From an uncultured bacterium (GTDB lineage Bacteria; Cyanobacteriota; Vampirovibrionia; Gastranaerophilales; Gastranaerophilaceae): a DNA stretch of 51,368 bases. Position numbers and translations under genes: made by a program. The stretch covers positions 1-51,368 of the forward strand of contig CADBXV010000023.1 of the NCBI GenBank assembly GCA_902798645.1, in the 5' to 3' direction. The notes below the pieces were generated by a model, which worked only from the letters and a program-made list of their open reading frames with translations, was not told the origin of the DNA and searched no databases. Position 1 is the stretch's first letter. Each line of letters starts with the position of its first letter. Positions 1 through 8,597 of this stretch are shown one piece after another.

Positions 1-230
1 TGGTGCAAAAAATGAGTAAAAAAGTGCAAAGAAAGTCACTTTTGGCGCAGTTTGATTTTTAGATTCTCAATCGCTTTTCGATTGCTAGAATTTAGTGGTG
101 TTGGGCAAGTATGCCCAACCTACCCTTATTTTCTTCCGAGCAAATGTCCTGAAAAAAGGTAACATACACACACTTATTTGCCAAGAGTACATATATAGTA
201 CATAGATTATCTTAAAAAGGCCAAAAAATA
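1..230. other. Non-coding stretch with hairpins
   Basis: No convincing gene is visible. The stretch holds a small hairpin at about 65-88 (CAATCG, CTTTT, CGATTG) and a REP-like hairpin at 100-123, listed separately. The rest is AT-rich spacer downstream of the tRNA-Phe gene. An open frame on the minus strand here runs through the tRNA and has no coding character. Confidence 0.5.
100..123 (-). repeat. REP-like element (GTAGG head plus hairpin)
   Basis: Read on the minus strand, a GTAGG head is followed by the hairpin TTGGGCA / TGCCCAA with a 4-nt loop. The same design (GTAGG immediately before a 7-8 bp stem with a short loop) occurs at 41639-41661, 41675-41698 and 46005-46025. This is the form of REP elements mobilised by RAYT (TnpA-REP) proteins. 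No RAYT gene is in the window. Confidence 0.7.
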
Positions 231-303
231 TGCCGCAACTCGGAATTGAACCAAGGACACAGGGATTTTCAGTCCCTTGCTCTACCAACTGAGCTATTGC
301 GGC
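231..303 (-). tRNA. tRNA-Phe (anticodon GAA)
   Basis: The minus strand folds into a complete 73-nt cloverleaf. The acceptor stem is GCCGCAA/TTGCGGC with discriminator A. The D-arm stem is GCTC/GAGC, the anticodon stem AGGGA/TCCCT holds the loop CTGAAAA (anticodon GAA), and the T-arm carries TTCAATT. The 3' CCA is not encoded. It lies 89 nt downstream of infC on the same strand and may be co-transcribed with it. Confidence 0.97.
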
Positions 304-392
304 ATATTTTTATTTTTTAGCTTTATTATTTAGTTTTCTAAAGCCATATACTTATTCTACTTGCTGAAAATTTTTAATCAAGAAGATTTTTC

Positions 393-938
393 TTAATTAT
401 TTTGAGGCGCAAACCACGCTGTTACATTTCTACCTTCCAGTATAGGTTTTTTTTCAACTGTTATAGGATCTTCGGCTAAGTCTGCAATAAATCTGTTTGC
501 TAAATCTACTGCCAAGCCGGAATGCTGCATCTCACGTCCTCTTAGCATTACTACTAATTTAACTTTATTTCCTTGTGATATAAACTTTCTTATACTTTTT
601 AATCTTACTTCATAATCGTGTGTATCTATCTTATAACGAACTTTTACTTCTTTTATATCAACTGTATGTTGTTTTTTCTTTGCTTCTTTTGCTTTTTTTT
701 CAAGTTCGTATCTGTATTTACCAAAATTTAATATCTTTGCAACAGGCGGTGCTTGGTTGGCACTTATAACAACCAAATCTAAATCGGCTTCCTCTGCCAT
801 TTGTAACGCTTTCGATGTAGGAACAACACCAACATTGTTACCTTCTGCGTCAATTAATCTTACTTCCTTTGCTCTGATACGTTCATTTATTAACGGTTTA
901 TCCTTGCCTTTTCCGGCATTTCTGTCTTCGTTTGAAAT
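393..938 (-). CDS. infC: Translation initiation factor IF-3, AUU start
   Basis: IF-3 binds the 30S subunit and checks the start codon and initiator tRNA. The 181-residue product has the N-terminal domain (INERIRAKEVRLID, then a VVPTSKAL segment), the linker, and the C-terminal domain ending VTAWFAPQ. An ATG-only reading would start at 800 and lose the first 46 residues, which are clearly IF-3. Upstream in frame, the only candidate with a good ribosome binding site is ATT at 938, with AGGAG 7 nt before it. An AUU start is the hallmark of infC in other bacteria, where IF-3 discriminates against its own mRNA and so represses itself. The gene has its own promoter (977-1004), and rpmI/rplT do not follow it here. 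Confidence 0.95.
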   Translation of the reverse strand: MSNEDRNAGKGKDKPLINERIRAKEVRLIDAEGNNVGVVPTSKALQMAEEADLDLVVISANQAPPVAKILNFGKYRYELEKKAKEAKKKQHTVDIKEVKVRYKIDTHDYEVRLKSIRKFISQGNKVKLVVMLRGREMQHSGLAVDLANRFIADLAEDPITVEKKPILEGRNVTAWFAPQNN

Positions 939-976
939 AGTTATTCTCCTTTTATTTATAATTCGTTACATTTCTT

Positions 977-1004
977 ATAATACCATGCTTTACTCAATTT
1001 TCAA
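977..1004 (-). promoter_or_regulatory. Predicted sigma-70 promoter of infC
   Basis: On the minus strand, TTGAAA (999-1004), a 16-nt spacer, then TATTAT (977-982). The start site would fall near 970, giving a leader of about 30 nt that carries AGGAG before the AUU start of infC. Confidence 0.6.
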
Positions 1005-1044
1005 GAGGGTTAAGCGATATTCTAATTTGCGTGTTATTAAATAT

Positions 1045-2094
1045 TTAGTTTTTTTGTTCAAACTCAGGGCTTAATGCAAGCCATGTATATCCTTGTTTAT
1101 ATACAACCGGAATCTCTATTACAAAAGTTCCGCCGTATCGTCCCCTTACAAAATTTATATATCCATCATTAGCCAAATTATCTAATGCATTTTTTATCGT
1201 TTTAGCACTTACATCAAACACTTCCGCAAAATTTTGTATTGAAGGCAGCTTTGTTCCTACCTTACAATTTTCTGCTATATATTTTTTTATACTTTGCTCA
1301 ACCTGCTCATAATAATACATTTCAGCATTTTCTTCTTTTCTGCTTGCTACAACTGTACCGTAATATCCCCTCCTTGTTTTTACTATACCTGCAAGTGACA
1401 AAATTTTTATCGCATCATGAACAGTCTTTACACTGACGCTGTACATATCTGCCAGAGCATTATTTGAAGGAAGCTTTTCTCCTTGTTTTAAATTCTGCTT
1501 TATGTATTTATTTATATGTTCTGCTATCTTCTCTACAAGAGTCTGCTGTTCTTTATTCTCAACCTCAAAGTTAATTGTTTTTATTACAAAAACTTTTCCT
1601 TGCTTTTCAAGAATCCCGTCTGACATTAAAGAATTAATTGCAATTCTTATTGTTGCAAACGGAATAGCTAATTCTGCCGATAACTTTCTTGTCGAAAGCA
1701 GCACATCTCCGTTTTTATAGTTATTATTTTTTATATATGTTCTTAACGCTCCTATAGCGACTTCTCTTTTTGAGGTTAACTTTTCTGCAGTTTTTTCCTC
1801 AGGATTTTTAATATATGTACCTATTTTTTGGCGAGATTCAATCAAACCTTTGTCTTCAACTGCACGAAAAACATTCTGCATTGTTCCTAAGCTGACACCA
1901 ATATGAAATGCCAAATCTCCTTTCGTAGGCAAATAATCATAAGGTTTAATTTTCTTTTCCGCAAGTGATTTTTCTATCCAGCTAATAAGCCAGTCAGATA
2001 TTTTATTTACCTTATTTTCATTCGGCAAAAAAGAATGAACATGCGGTGCCATCTCTGCGACTGTTATTCTTCTTACTTTATCAATTTGTGACAT
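1045..2094 (-). CDS. Regulator with four tandem GntR-type winged helices
   Basis: The 349-residue protein consists almost entirely of four GntR-like winged helix-turn-helix units, at about residues 31-96, 110-172, 186-250 and 262-328. Each repeats the pattern of an amphipathic helix, a (K)LPS/LPT element, a recognition helix (for example VSVKTVHDAIKILSLAG) and a wing ending in YGT or YGGTF. There is no recognisable FCD, UTRA or aminotransferase effector domain. Ordinary GntR regulators have one such unit and a ligand domain, so this layout is unusual. A DNA-binding or architectural role is inferred; the target is unknown. It starts at an ATG with a weak AAGGGA upstream. A terminator-like hairpin at 2166-2184 separates it from the upstream glycosidase gene. 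Confidence 0.75.
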   Translation of the reverse strand: MSQIDKVRRITVAEMAPHVHSFLPNENKVNKISDWLISWIEKSLAEKKIKPYDYLPTKGDLAFHIGVSLGTMQNVFRAVEDKGLIESRQKIGTYIKNPEEKTAEKLTSKREVAIGALRTYIKNNNYKNGDVLLSTRKLSAELAIPFATIRIAINSLMSDGILEKQGKVFVIKTINFEVENKEQQTLVEKIAEHINKYIKQNLKQGEKLPSNNALADMYSVSVKTVHDAIKILSLAGIVKTRRGYYGTVVASRKEENAEMYYYEQVEQSIKKYIAENCKVGTKLPSIQNFAEVFDVSAKTIKNALDNLANDGYINFVRGRYGGTFVIEIPVVYKQGYTWLALSPEFEQKN

Positions 2095-2149
2095 TAATTA
2101 TCCCTTATAAAAATTAAAACAATCATACTATAAGAAAATATTTAAGTCA

Positions 2150-2184
2150 AAGAAATAAAAATAAAGCCGGATATAAAATCCGGC
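2150..2184 (-). terminator. Intrinsic terminator after the glycosidase gene
   Basis: On the minus strand, stem GCCGGAT / ATCCGGC (2166-2184) with a 5-nt loop, followed by a T-rich tract (TTTATTTTTATTT). It ends the unit of the gene at 2266-4545. Confidence 0.8.
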
Positions 2185-2265
2185 AAATCCCTATATTTAA
2201 TCGTAGTTTACTTAATCGTAAATATACTCCTTTATTGTTCGCTCTTTTTATGAGCAAAACTGATT

Positions 2266-4545
2266 TTACTTTATAACTGTATAAAATTTAAATTCTGACG
2301 GCATTAGTTTTCCAAATGTCAATTTATTAGTATTTTCGACAAATTTTTCCTCTATATAATCAGTTCCGTCGAATCTATACTCTGAAACAATTGAGTAATC
2401 ACAAGACAGTTCTATAGTCTTGTCAAAAACTTCCCTGCCTTCTGCTGTTTCTGTCCAAGAATTTCCATTTCCGTCATCTTTTATAACTTTTTCGGTAGGA
2501 GCTAAATAATTTGCTACAACAAGAATTGAATTTTTTAATCCTTCTTTTTGAATTTGCCAAGCTGTAAATCCGTCATCATCTTGACGTATAATATGAGCTT
2601 CACCGTCGGTTATTACAGGATTGTTTTTTACAAATCTGTCAATTGCATCAAATTTAGCATAGAAATCGTAGTCTTTTTCACGTTTCATTGAAACTTCATT
2701 TCCGATTACAAATTCCATTCCGGTTTTGGTAAAAGATTCATCACCGTCTATATACATAACCGGTCTTTGAGCAAACCTGCCACCCGGAAGGAATTTATAT
2801 TTAAACCATTTAAATAAAGCGCCCTGTTGCTCTAATTGTCCCGGATATCTGTCAATTGCTTCAAACTCTCCGTCTTGATTGTTGTATGACTTTAATATTG
2901 AAAGCGGTGTTATTTTTTTTGTAGATGAATTATAATTAGACAACTCTAAGTTATCATCAGCAATTGTTTGAGGATTTTTATAGCTTTGAGAAACAATATC
3001 ATTTCCCCATAACAAATCAAAATTCATATCTTCGTGATATTCTTTGTAGTATTTATCCCATAACATGTATTCCCCTAAAACTGCAAAATACGGGATTTTA
3101 TCCTTCATAGCGGAATTCAACATACCAAGAACTTTTCTCGGAGCTCTGTAACTAATTGGAATTCCATCTTTTTCAGACACTCCATCAACTATATGGTCAA
3201 TATGGTCAATTCTAAATCCGTCAAAATTGAATTCTTCTTGCAAGTCTTTCATATAATTAATAAAGAAGTTGATTACATCTTTATTATACTTTCCGTTCTC
3301 AAGATTTACAAAATAATAAGGTGTTTGACAATCCAAATTTGCAAATTCAGTAACATCTTCCCCGTTAAACTTGTAATGTTTAAATGTAGGGTAAGAAGCA
3401 CCTTCACTCATCTTTTCGAATACGGGAACACCTGCAGAACACCAAGCACCGCCAGGAGCCGGCCACATTCCTTCACCAATTAATGCACCAATTATTTCAC
3501 CTTGATTTTTTATATCACATTCTTTTAGCTTCTTACCGCCGGAATTCCCTGCAACTTTATTTATAATGTTTCTTGCTTTTTTATGAAGTTTATCTTGAAT
3601 ACTTCTTTCAAGCATTGAGTTTGATAAAAATGATTTTGTTTCTTTTAATGCATTATTAATATCATTAAATATGTTTTGATAATGCTCAGTTAAATCTCCG
3701 TAGCTTTCACCTTTTAAATCTTTTTTATAGATTCCGCTAACTATTGCCAAATCATCTTGAGAATATTTATCCTTCAATTCATTTGCGGTTCTATCTACAT
3801 TTTTGCCTAATTCATCGATAAGTGCATTTATATCAAACCATCTTGCACACTCAGGATTTGTAAGCACAATTTTAGAAAATCTTCCTGTTTGTGGAAGGAT
3901 ATCATATATAACCGGGTGTCCTGCAAGCTGCGTCATTTTAATAAACATTTTTACCTGTTCATCAGCATTTAATCCTGTCTTTTCAAAAATATTTTTGTCC
4001 TCTAAATTCGGGCTTACACAGCTTGCAGTCGGAAGATACGCAACACCGAATTCACGAGGATGAAACGGGATTAAATACATTGTCGTATTAAAAATATTAT
4101 TTTCTATATTTCCTGTTGGTAAAATCAGCAATTGGCGCATCCAATCCATAAATTTACCGCAATCATCAGAATTATTTCCGTTTCCTAATCCTGCAAGATT
4201 GGTAAGCTTGATATCATGACCTTCTTTTTGTAACCAGGAAGAATCTTTTACATTATTCCTCGCAAGAACACTTGATTTTTTAAAATCAAAATTACAGTCT
4301 TTAAAAGTCTCGTTTTGTATCCATTTATATTCAAGAGCGTATAAAACTTCTGCATCAGTAAGCTCCTCTAAAGCCTTTATCTGAGGATAAGGAAGGTATC
4401 CGTATTTCTCCATTTCCGATTTTAAATATTCTTTTCTCTCATCAGAAATTGAATCATAAGAATAAATTTCTTTTAATTTTGAATAAAAAGAATTTATACT
4501 TTCGCATTCATTCTCAACGTTTTTTTTGAATAAAAATGCTAACAT
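2266..4545 (-). CDS. GH13-like (alpha-amylase family) glycosidase
   Basis: The 759-residue protein has signatures of a GH13 TIM barrel: FDGFRIDHIDH at about 441-451, with Asp447 the likely nucleophile, and VLGEYMLWD near 489-497, with Glu492 the likely acid. There is no signal peptide, so action on cytoplasmic alpha-glucans such as glycogen or maltodextrin is likely. The exact specificity (amylase, glucanotransferase or debranching type) cannot be read from sequence alone. The chosen start has AAGGAG seven nt upstream; a longer frame back to 4653 has no ribosome site and adds 36 residues unlike this family. The roughly 350-residue N-terminal region before the catalytic motifs is long and divergent. 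Confidence 0.75.
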   Translation of the reverse strand: MLAFLFKKNVENECESINSFYSKLKEIYSYDSISDERKEYLKSEMEKYGYLPYPQIKALEELTDAEVLYALEYKWIQNETFKDCNFDFKKSSVLARNNVKDSSWLQKEGHDIKLTNLAGLGNGNNSDDCGKFMDWMRQLLILPTGNIENNIFNTTMYLIPFHPREFGVAYLPTASCVSPNLEDKNIFEKTGLNADEQVKMFIKMTQLAGHPVIYDILPQTGRFSKIVLTNPECARWFDINALIDELGKNVDRTANELKDKYSQDDLAIVSGIYKKDLKGESYGDLTEHYQNIFNDINNALKETKSFLSNSMLERSIQDKLHKKARNIINKVAGNSGGKKLKECDIKNQGEIIGALIGEGMWPAPGGAWCSAGVPVFEKMSEGASYPTFKHYKFNGEDVTEFANLDCQTPYYFVNLENGKYNKDVINFFINYMKDLQEEFNFDGFRIDHIDHIVDGVSEKDGIPISYRAPRKVLGMLNSAMKDKIPYFAVLGEYMLWDKYYKEYHEDMNFDLLWGNDIVSQSYKNPQTIADDNLELSNYNSSTKKITPLSILKSYNNQDGEFEAIDRYPGQLEQQGALFKWFKYKFLPGGRFAQRPVMYIDGDESFTKTGMEFVIGNEVSMKREKDYDFYAKFDAIDRFVKNNPVITDGEAHIIRQDDDGFTAWQIQKEGLKNSILVVANYLAPTEKVIKDDGNGNSWTETAEGREVFDKTIELSCDYSIVSEYRFDGTDYIEEKFVENTNKLTFGKLMPSEFKFYTVIK

Positions 4546-4682
4546 GGGGATTCTCCTTATTAAAAAATATTTGTCGTTGGATTTGTATAAGAATAATATC
4601 ATGCATATATATTTTATACAAACAATTGTAAAGGAATGTAAATTATATCGCAAATATTTTTTTTACAAGTGTTTTATTCTAT

Positions 4683-5438
4683 ATGATTAACTTTAGAAGT
4701 AAAAATAGTGCTATAAGACAGGCTGACAGAATAACACGTACTGTTAATTCTGTTTATCCGCATATATCTGAAAGTAAATCAAAATTAAATATTGATAAAT
4801 TTATTAGTAAAAACACTGAAAATGAAAAGAGAAATTATACTCTTTCCAAATTAAAGCTAAAAAATTCAATGAAATTAGACAATTTGCGTAACAGAGGCGG
4901 TTACGGTTTTGAGCAATTTAGGATAATTATAGAAAATTTAAAAAAACACAAAATAGGAAACTGTTATGAAGAATCCGTACTGGCTCAAATTATCGGAAAA
5001 ATTAACGGTATAAAAAATATTTATCCTGCAAGCGTTTATTATACAAAGAGTCCTTTTGAAAAGAGTATTAAATTTTATCATGCAGTAGCAATTATTACAG
5101 ACAAACCCTTTGCAAAAGATTATAAATATCAGTTTAAAAATAAAGATGCAATTATAGTAGATCCATGGTTGGGTATTACAGAATTTGCCCGTGAATATTT
5201 TAATCGTTTAATAACTCAATTTGCAAAAGAATTTCCTAATAAAATATCAGACAATACCAACCTCCTCAAATGTATTTCAAGAGATTCAAAAAGTATTGAA
5301 GAATTTAATACAAAGCGAAGGCAGTGTTTTAAGCCGGAATTTTTCTTAACATTACATGATGATGAAGTTTTATCTGAAGCTGATGCAGAGAAATTAAAAC
5401 AAGAATTCCCGGAATTAATATTTAATAACCAAAAATAA
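4683..5438 (+). CDS. Possible Cys-His-Asp hydrolase or transglutaminase-like protein
   Basis: The 251-residue protein matches no family I can name. Three motifs are spaced like a papain- or transglutaminase-type triad: IGNCYEES (Cys94), FYHAVAII (His133, opening a beta strand) and AIIVDPWLG (Asp160). A hydrophobic strand before VDPW and an aromatic residue beside the His fit that fold. The N-terminal 70 residues are basic and look unstructured, and there is no signal peptide. It is divergent from the glycosidase gene and ends at a bidirectional terminator shared with rpoD. A role in protein modification or host interaction is speculation. No clear ribosome site precedes the ATG, so the start is uncertain. 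Confidence 0.55.
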   Translation: MINFRSKNSAIRQADRITRTVNSVYPHISESKSKLNIDKFISKNTENEKRNYTLSKLKLKNSMKLDNLRNRGGYGFEQFRIIIENLKKHKIGNCYEESVLAQIIGKINGIKNIYPASVYYTKSPFEKSIKFYHAVAIITDKPFAKDYKYQFKNKDAIIVDPWLGITEFAREYFNRLITQFAKEFPNKISDNTNLLKCISRDSKSIEEFNTKRRQCFKPEFFLTLHDDEVLSEADAEKLKQEFPELIFNNQK

Positions 5439-5462
5439 TTAATGCATATTTTATAAAAAAAA

Positions 5463-5487
5463 ACGGACTTTTTAATTTTAAGTCCGT
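5463..5487. terminator. Bidirectional intrinsic terminator
   Basis: Stem ACGGACTT / AAGTCCGT with a 9-nt loop. It is flanked by an A-run on the left and a T-run on the right, so it can serve both the 251-residue gene (plus) and rpoD (minus), whose stop codon is 12 nt away. Confidence 0.85.
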
Positions 5488-5498
5488 TTTTCTTATAT

Positions 5499-6596
5499 CT
5501 ATGATTCTACGTATTCTCTTAAGCGTTTGCTTCTGTTAGGATGTCTTAGTTTTCTGAGAGCCTTTGCTTCTATTTGTCTGATACGTTCACGAGTTACACC
5601 AAACAATTGACCTACTTCTTCCAATGTTCTTTGACGTCCGTCATCCATACCGAAACGTAATCTTAAGACATCTCTTTCTCTTGGAGAAAGTGTACTTAAA
5701 ACTTCCGCCAAGTCTTCTCTCAAGAGTTCGGAAGCAACTGTTTTTATCGGAGCATCAGCTTCTTTATCTTCGATAAAATCACCTAACCTTGAATCTTCTT
5801 CTTTACCGATTGGGGTTTCAAGAGATAATGGTTCTTGAGCAATTTTTACAATTTCTCTTAATTTAGGTATTGATACACCCATCTCTACAGCAAGTTCTTC
5901 TTCAGTTGGTTTCCTCGAAAGTTCTTGAGCAAGTCTTCTTGTTACCTTCTTTAACTTATTTATTGTTTCTACCATGTGAACAGGAATTCTTATTGTTCTT
6001 GCCTGATCAGCGATAGCTCTTGTAATAGCTTGTCTAATCCACCAAGTTGCGTATGTTGAAAATTTAAATCCTCTTTCATGGTCAAATTTTTCAGCTGCAC
6101 GAATAAGACCGAGGTTGCCCTCTTGAATAAGATCTAAGAATAACATTCCTCTGCCGACATATTTTTTCGCAATACTTACAACCAATCTTAAGTTTGCTTG
6201 AACTAATTTTCTTTTTGCAATAGCAGCTGCTTTAGATTCACCTTCTACAATTTTCTTCGCAAGTTCAATTTCTTCACTTGTAGACAAAAGTTTTATTCTG
6301 CCGATTTCACGAAGATAAAGTCTGACGGGATCTTCTACCACACCAACTTTTTGTTGTTCATTTTCACTTGATGAATCTCTTGAAGTATCAGAATCCATCA
6401 TATAAAAATCTTCACTTTTTACACCGCTTAATTTAGATGTGCTGATAATATCCTCTATATTATCTGTTCCTAAATCTGTTTCGATGTAATCTTCTGTTTC
6501 TTCATCAACATCTTTTTCCGAATCAAAATCAAGCATGTCAAGATTTTCATCTTCTACGCTGATTACTGATGAATGTGAGTTTTTTCTTTGGGTCAT
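5499..6596 (-). CDS. rpoD: Primary sigma-70 factor RpoD/SigA
   Basis: The 365-residue protein is the principal sigma factor. After an acidic N-terminal region of about 85 residues it has region 1.2 ([14 protein letters not shown]), region 2 with the -10-binding helix ([21 protein letters not shown]), region 3 and region 4 with the -35 helix-turn-helix ([20 protein letters not shown]). Region 1.1 is short and there is no large non-conserved insertion, as in Gram-positive and cyanobacterial SigA. It follows dnaG by 3 nt, with GGAG lying inside the dnaG end, so the two are translationally close, the usual dnaG-rpoD pairing. Confidence 0.98.
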   Translation of the reverse strand: MTQRKNSHSSVISVEDENLDMLDFDSEKDVDEETEDYIETDLGTDNIEDIISTSKLSGVKSEDFYMMDSDTSRDSSSENEQQKVGVVEDPVRLYLREIGRIKLLSTSEEIELAKKIVEGESKAAAIAKRKLVQANLRLVVSIAKKYVGRGMLFLDLIQEGNLGLIRAAEKFDHERGFKFSTYATWWIRQAITRAIADQARTIRIPVHMVETINKLKKVTRRLAQELSRKPTEEELAVEMGVSIPKLREIVKIAQEPLSLETPIGKEEDSRLGDFIEDKEADAPIKTVASELLREDLAEVLSTLSPRERDVLRLRFGMDDGRQRTLEEVGQLFGVTRERIRQIEAKALRKLRHPNRSKRLREYVES

Positions 6597-6599
6597 TAT

Positions 6600-8486
6600 T
6601 TAATCTCCAGTCCTTAATTTTAGTTTGTCTCTAAGCTGCATTTGCATTTTAAGGGCCTCTATTTCATCATCATTAACTTGTTTATATTTATCTTGAATTT
6701 GTTTTTTTTCTTGTTCTTGATATAACCTGTTAATTCTTGAAATATTTTCCCTAACTGCACTTTCAAATTCATCTGCATCTAAACCGTTAAATGCTTCCGA
6801 ATAGCCGATTAAATCCGTAAGGATTTTTGTTAGGTCATCATCCTCAATGAATTGCGTGTATAATTCTTTTATCAATTCGCTAACATTATTTACTGTACAC
6901 GACAATTTGTCAATTGTATTTTTTACAATTATTAACTTTTCATCTCGAATGATGTTTTCCGGTAACAATTCATTAAGTCGCATATAACTTAACGGACTGT
7001 CTGTTGATAGAAAAACGCTCAATAAATTTTTTTGCGCTTTTATTTCAAATTGTGAAGAATTTGTTACATTTCTATTGTTGTCTTGTACTCTAAATTGGTA
7101 ATTATCAGCAGTTCCGGCTTTTGCCAATTCTTTTAGCAAAGCTTTTTCATTGACATTTATTATTCCTGCTACCATTTTTACGTATTCTGATTGAATTATT
7201 TTATTATTTACGTCCTTTAATATATCTATTATTTGAGTTACAAGTTCGGCTTTTTCCTGCGGTGTTTTTGCCTCATTTTTGTTTTTTAATGTATTATTTA
7301 ACAAAAAATCAATAAGCAGCGGCGCATTTTTTGCATATTCGAGATATGCATCTCCTCCCATTGTTCTTATAAATTCATCAGGATCCTTACCCTGAGGGGG
7401 TGAAACAACTCTGATTTCGCATGCATATTTATCATTAGAAACAGATGAAATATGGCTTTCATCAAATTGTTTTACACTGCCTATTGCTGACAGAGTTTCT
7501 TTTATAACTGCGCTTCCCCTTTTTGTTGCCGTTATGCCTGCCTTATCTGTATCAAAAGATAAATATATCCTGCGTGATTTTGTATAACGTGATATTAATT
7601 TTACATGCTCCGGTGTTAATGCTGTCCCACATGAGCCTACGGCATTTTTTACACCATGTGCTTGTGCCGATATAACGTCAAAATAGCCTTCCATTATAAT
7701 TACGCCGTCTTGCTCTTTTATATATTCAAGCGCAGTATCCATGCCAAATAATATTTTACTCTTATTATATATAAGTGATTCAGAGGAATTTAAATATTTT
7801 GCAGCCTCTCCATCTTTTACGGCTCTTGCTCCGAAAGCAACCGTTTCACCGTTTTCATTCCGAATCGGAATAATTATACGATTCCGAAATCTGTCTATGT
7901 ATCCGCCATTATTAGACTTTAATATTAAACCGGCTTTTTCCAATACTTCATCAGTAAAATCTTTTTTTAGCACTTTATACAATGCATCATATTTATTCGG
8001 TGCAAATCCTAAGTGATAGCTGTTTATAATATCATCAGTAATATCTCTTTTTTTTAAAAGTTCCATGCCTGTTTTTGCGTCTGCAGACGTTGTATAAATG
8101 TAGTCATGGTAAAAATCGGAAGCTTTCTTACAAGCGTTAAGCATTTCTTTTTTTATACTTTTATTCTTATCTCCGCCGCCGAATTTCTTAGGTAATTCAA
8201 ATCCGAATTTTTCAGCCAGTTCAAATATTACATCCTTATACTCTCTGTTTTGAATTTTTACTAAAAAATTAAGTGCATCTCCGCCCGCACCGCATGAAAA
8301 ACACTTATATATTCCTTTGGATGGACTTACAGACATTGAAGGTTTCTTGTCATTGTGAAAAGGACAAAGTCCCCAGTAATTAGCACCGCTCTTTTTTAGG
8401 GCGACAAATTGGGAAACAACATCCACGATATCCAATCTATCCTTGATAAGTGATATTAATTCTTCAAACGAACTTACCTGAACCAT
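6600..8486 (-). CDS. dnaG: DNA primase
   Basis: The 628-residue primase makes RNA primers at the replication fork. It has the CHC2 zinc-binding domain (CPFHNDKKPSMSVSP then YKCFSCG), the TOPRIM core (VIIMEGYFDVISAQ and IYLSFDTDKAG, with the catalytic Glu and Asp residues) and a helical C-terminal region for helicase contact. I chose ATG 8486; a TTG six codons upstream (8504) is also open. No ribosome binding site precedes either. A TATTAT at 8493-8498 ends 6 nt before the ATG, which suggests a leaderless mRNA. It is divergent from murC across about 110 nt. Confidence 0.96.
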   Translation of the reverse strand: MVQVSSFEELISLIKDRLDIVDVVSQFVALKKSGANYWGLCPFHNDKKPSMSVSPSKGIYKCFSCGAGGDALNFLVKIQNREYKDVIFELAEKFGFELPKKFGGGDKNKSIKKEMLNACKKASDFYHDYIYTTSADAKTGMELLKKRDITDDIINSYHLGFAPNKYDALYKVLKKDFTDEVLEKAGLILKSNNGGYIDRFRNRIIIPIRNENGETVAFGARAVKDGEAAKYLNSSESLIYNKSKILFGMDTALEYIKEQDGVIIMEGYFDVISAQAHGVKNAVGSCGTALTPEHVKLISRYTKSRRIYLSFDTDKAGITATKRGSAVIKETLSAIGSVKQFDESHISSVSNDKYACEIRVVSPPQGKDPDEFIRTMGGDAYLEYAKNAPLLIDFLLNNTLKNKNEAKTPQEKAELVTQIIDILKDVNNKIIQSEYVKMVAGIINVNEKALLKELAKAGTADNYQFRVQDNNRNVTNSSQFEIKAQKNLLSVFLSTDSPLSYMRLNELLPENIIRDEKLIIVKNTIDKLSCTVNNVSELIKELYTQFIEDDDLTKILTDLIGYSEAFNGLDADEFESAVRENISRINRLYQEQEKKQIQDKYKQVNDDEIEALKMQMQLRDKLKLRTGD

Positions 8487-8539
8487 GACAACATAATACA
8501 CCAAATGTACAAATGTGTGTATAGTATTTTATTTTTCTC

Positions 8540-8568
8540 TTTACCGGTTGTTCTGTTTGTAATATAAT
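8540..8568 (+). promoter_or_regulatory. Predicted promoter of the murC operon
   Basis: TTTACC (8540-8545), a 17-nt spacer, and TATAAT (8563-8568). Transcription would begin near 8575 and read into murC, whose GGAG ribosome site follows at about 8584. Confidence 0.6.
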
Positions 8569-8597
8569 TAGGCTGGAATACTTGGAGAGAAACTTAA

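Noticed and set aside
85-288. 67-codon open frame on the minus strand
   Set aside because: It overlaps the tRNA-Phe gene and a REP-like hairpin and has no coding character.
2218-2262. Second terminator directly after the glycosidase gene
   Set aside because: A TTTGCTC / GAGCGAA hairpin is present, but no T-tract follows on the minus strand. The hairpin at 2166-2184 is the better terminator.
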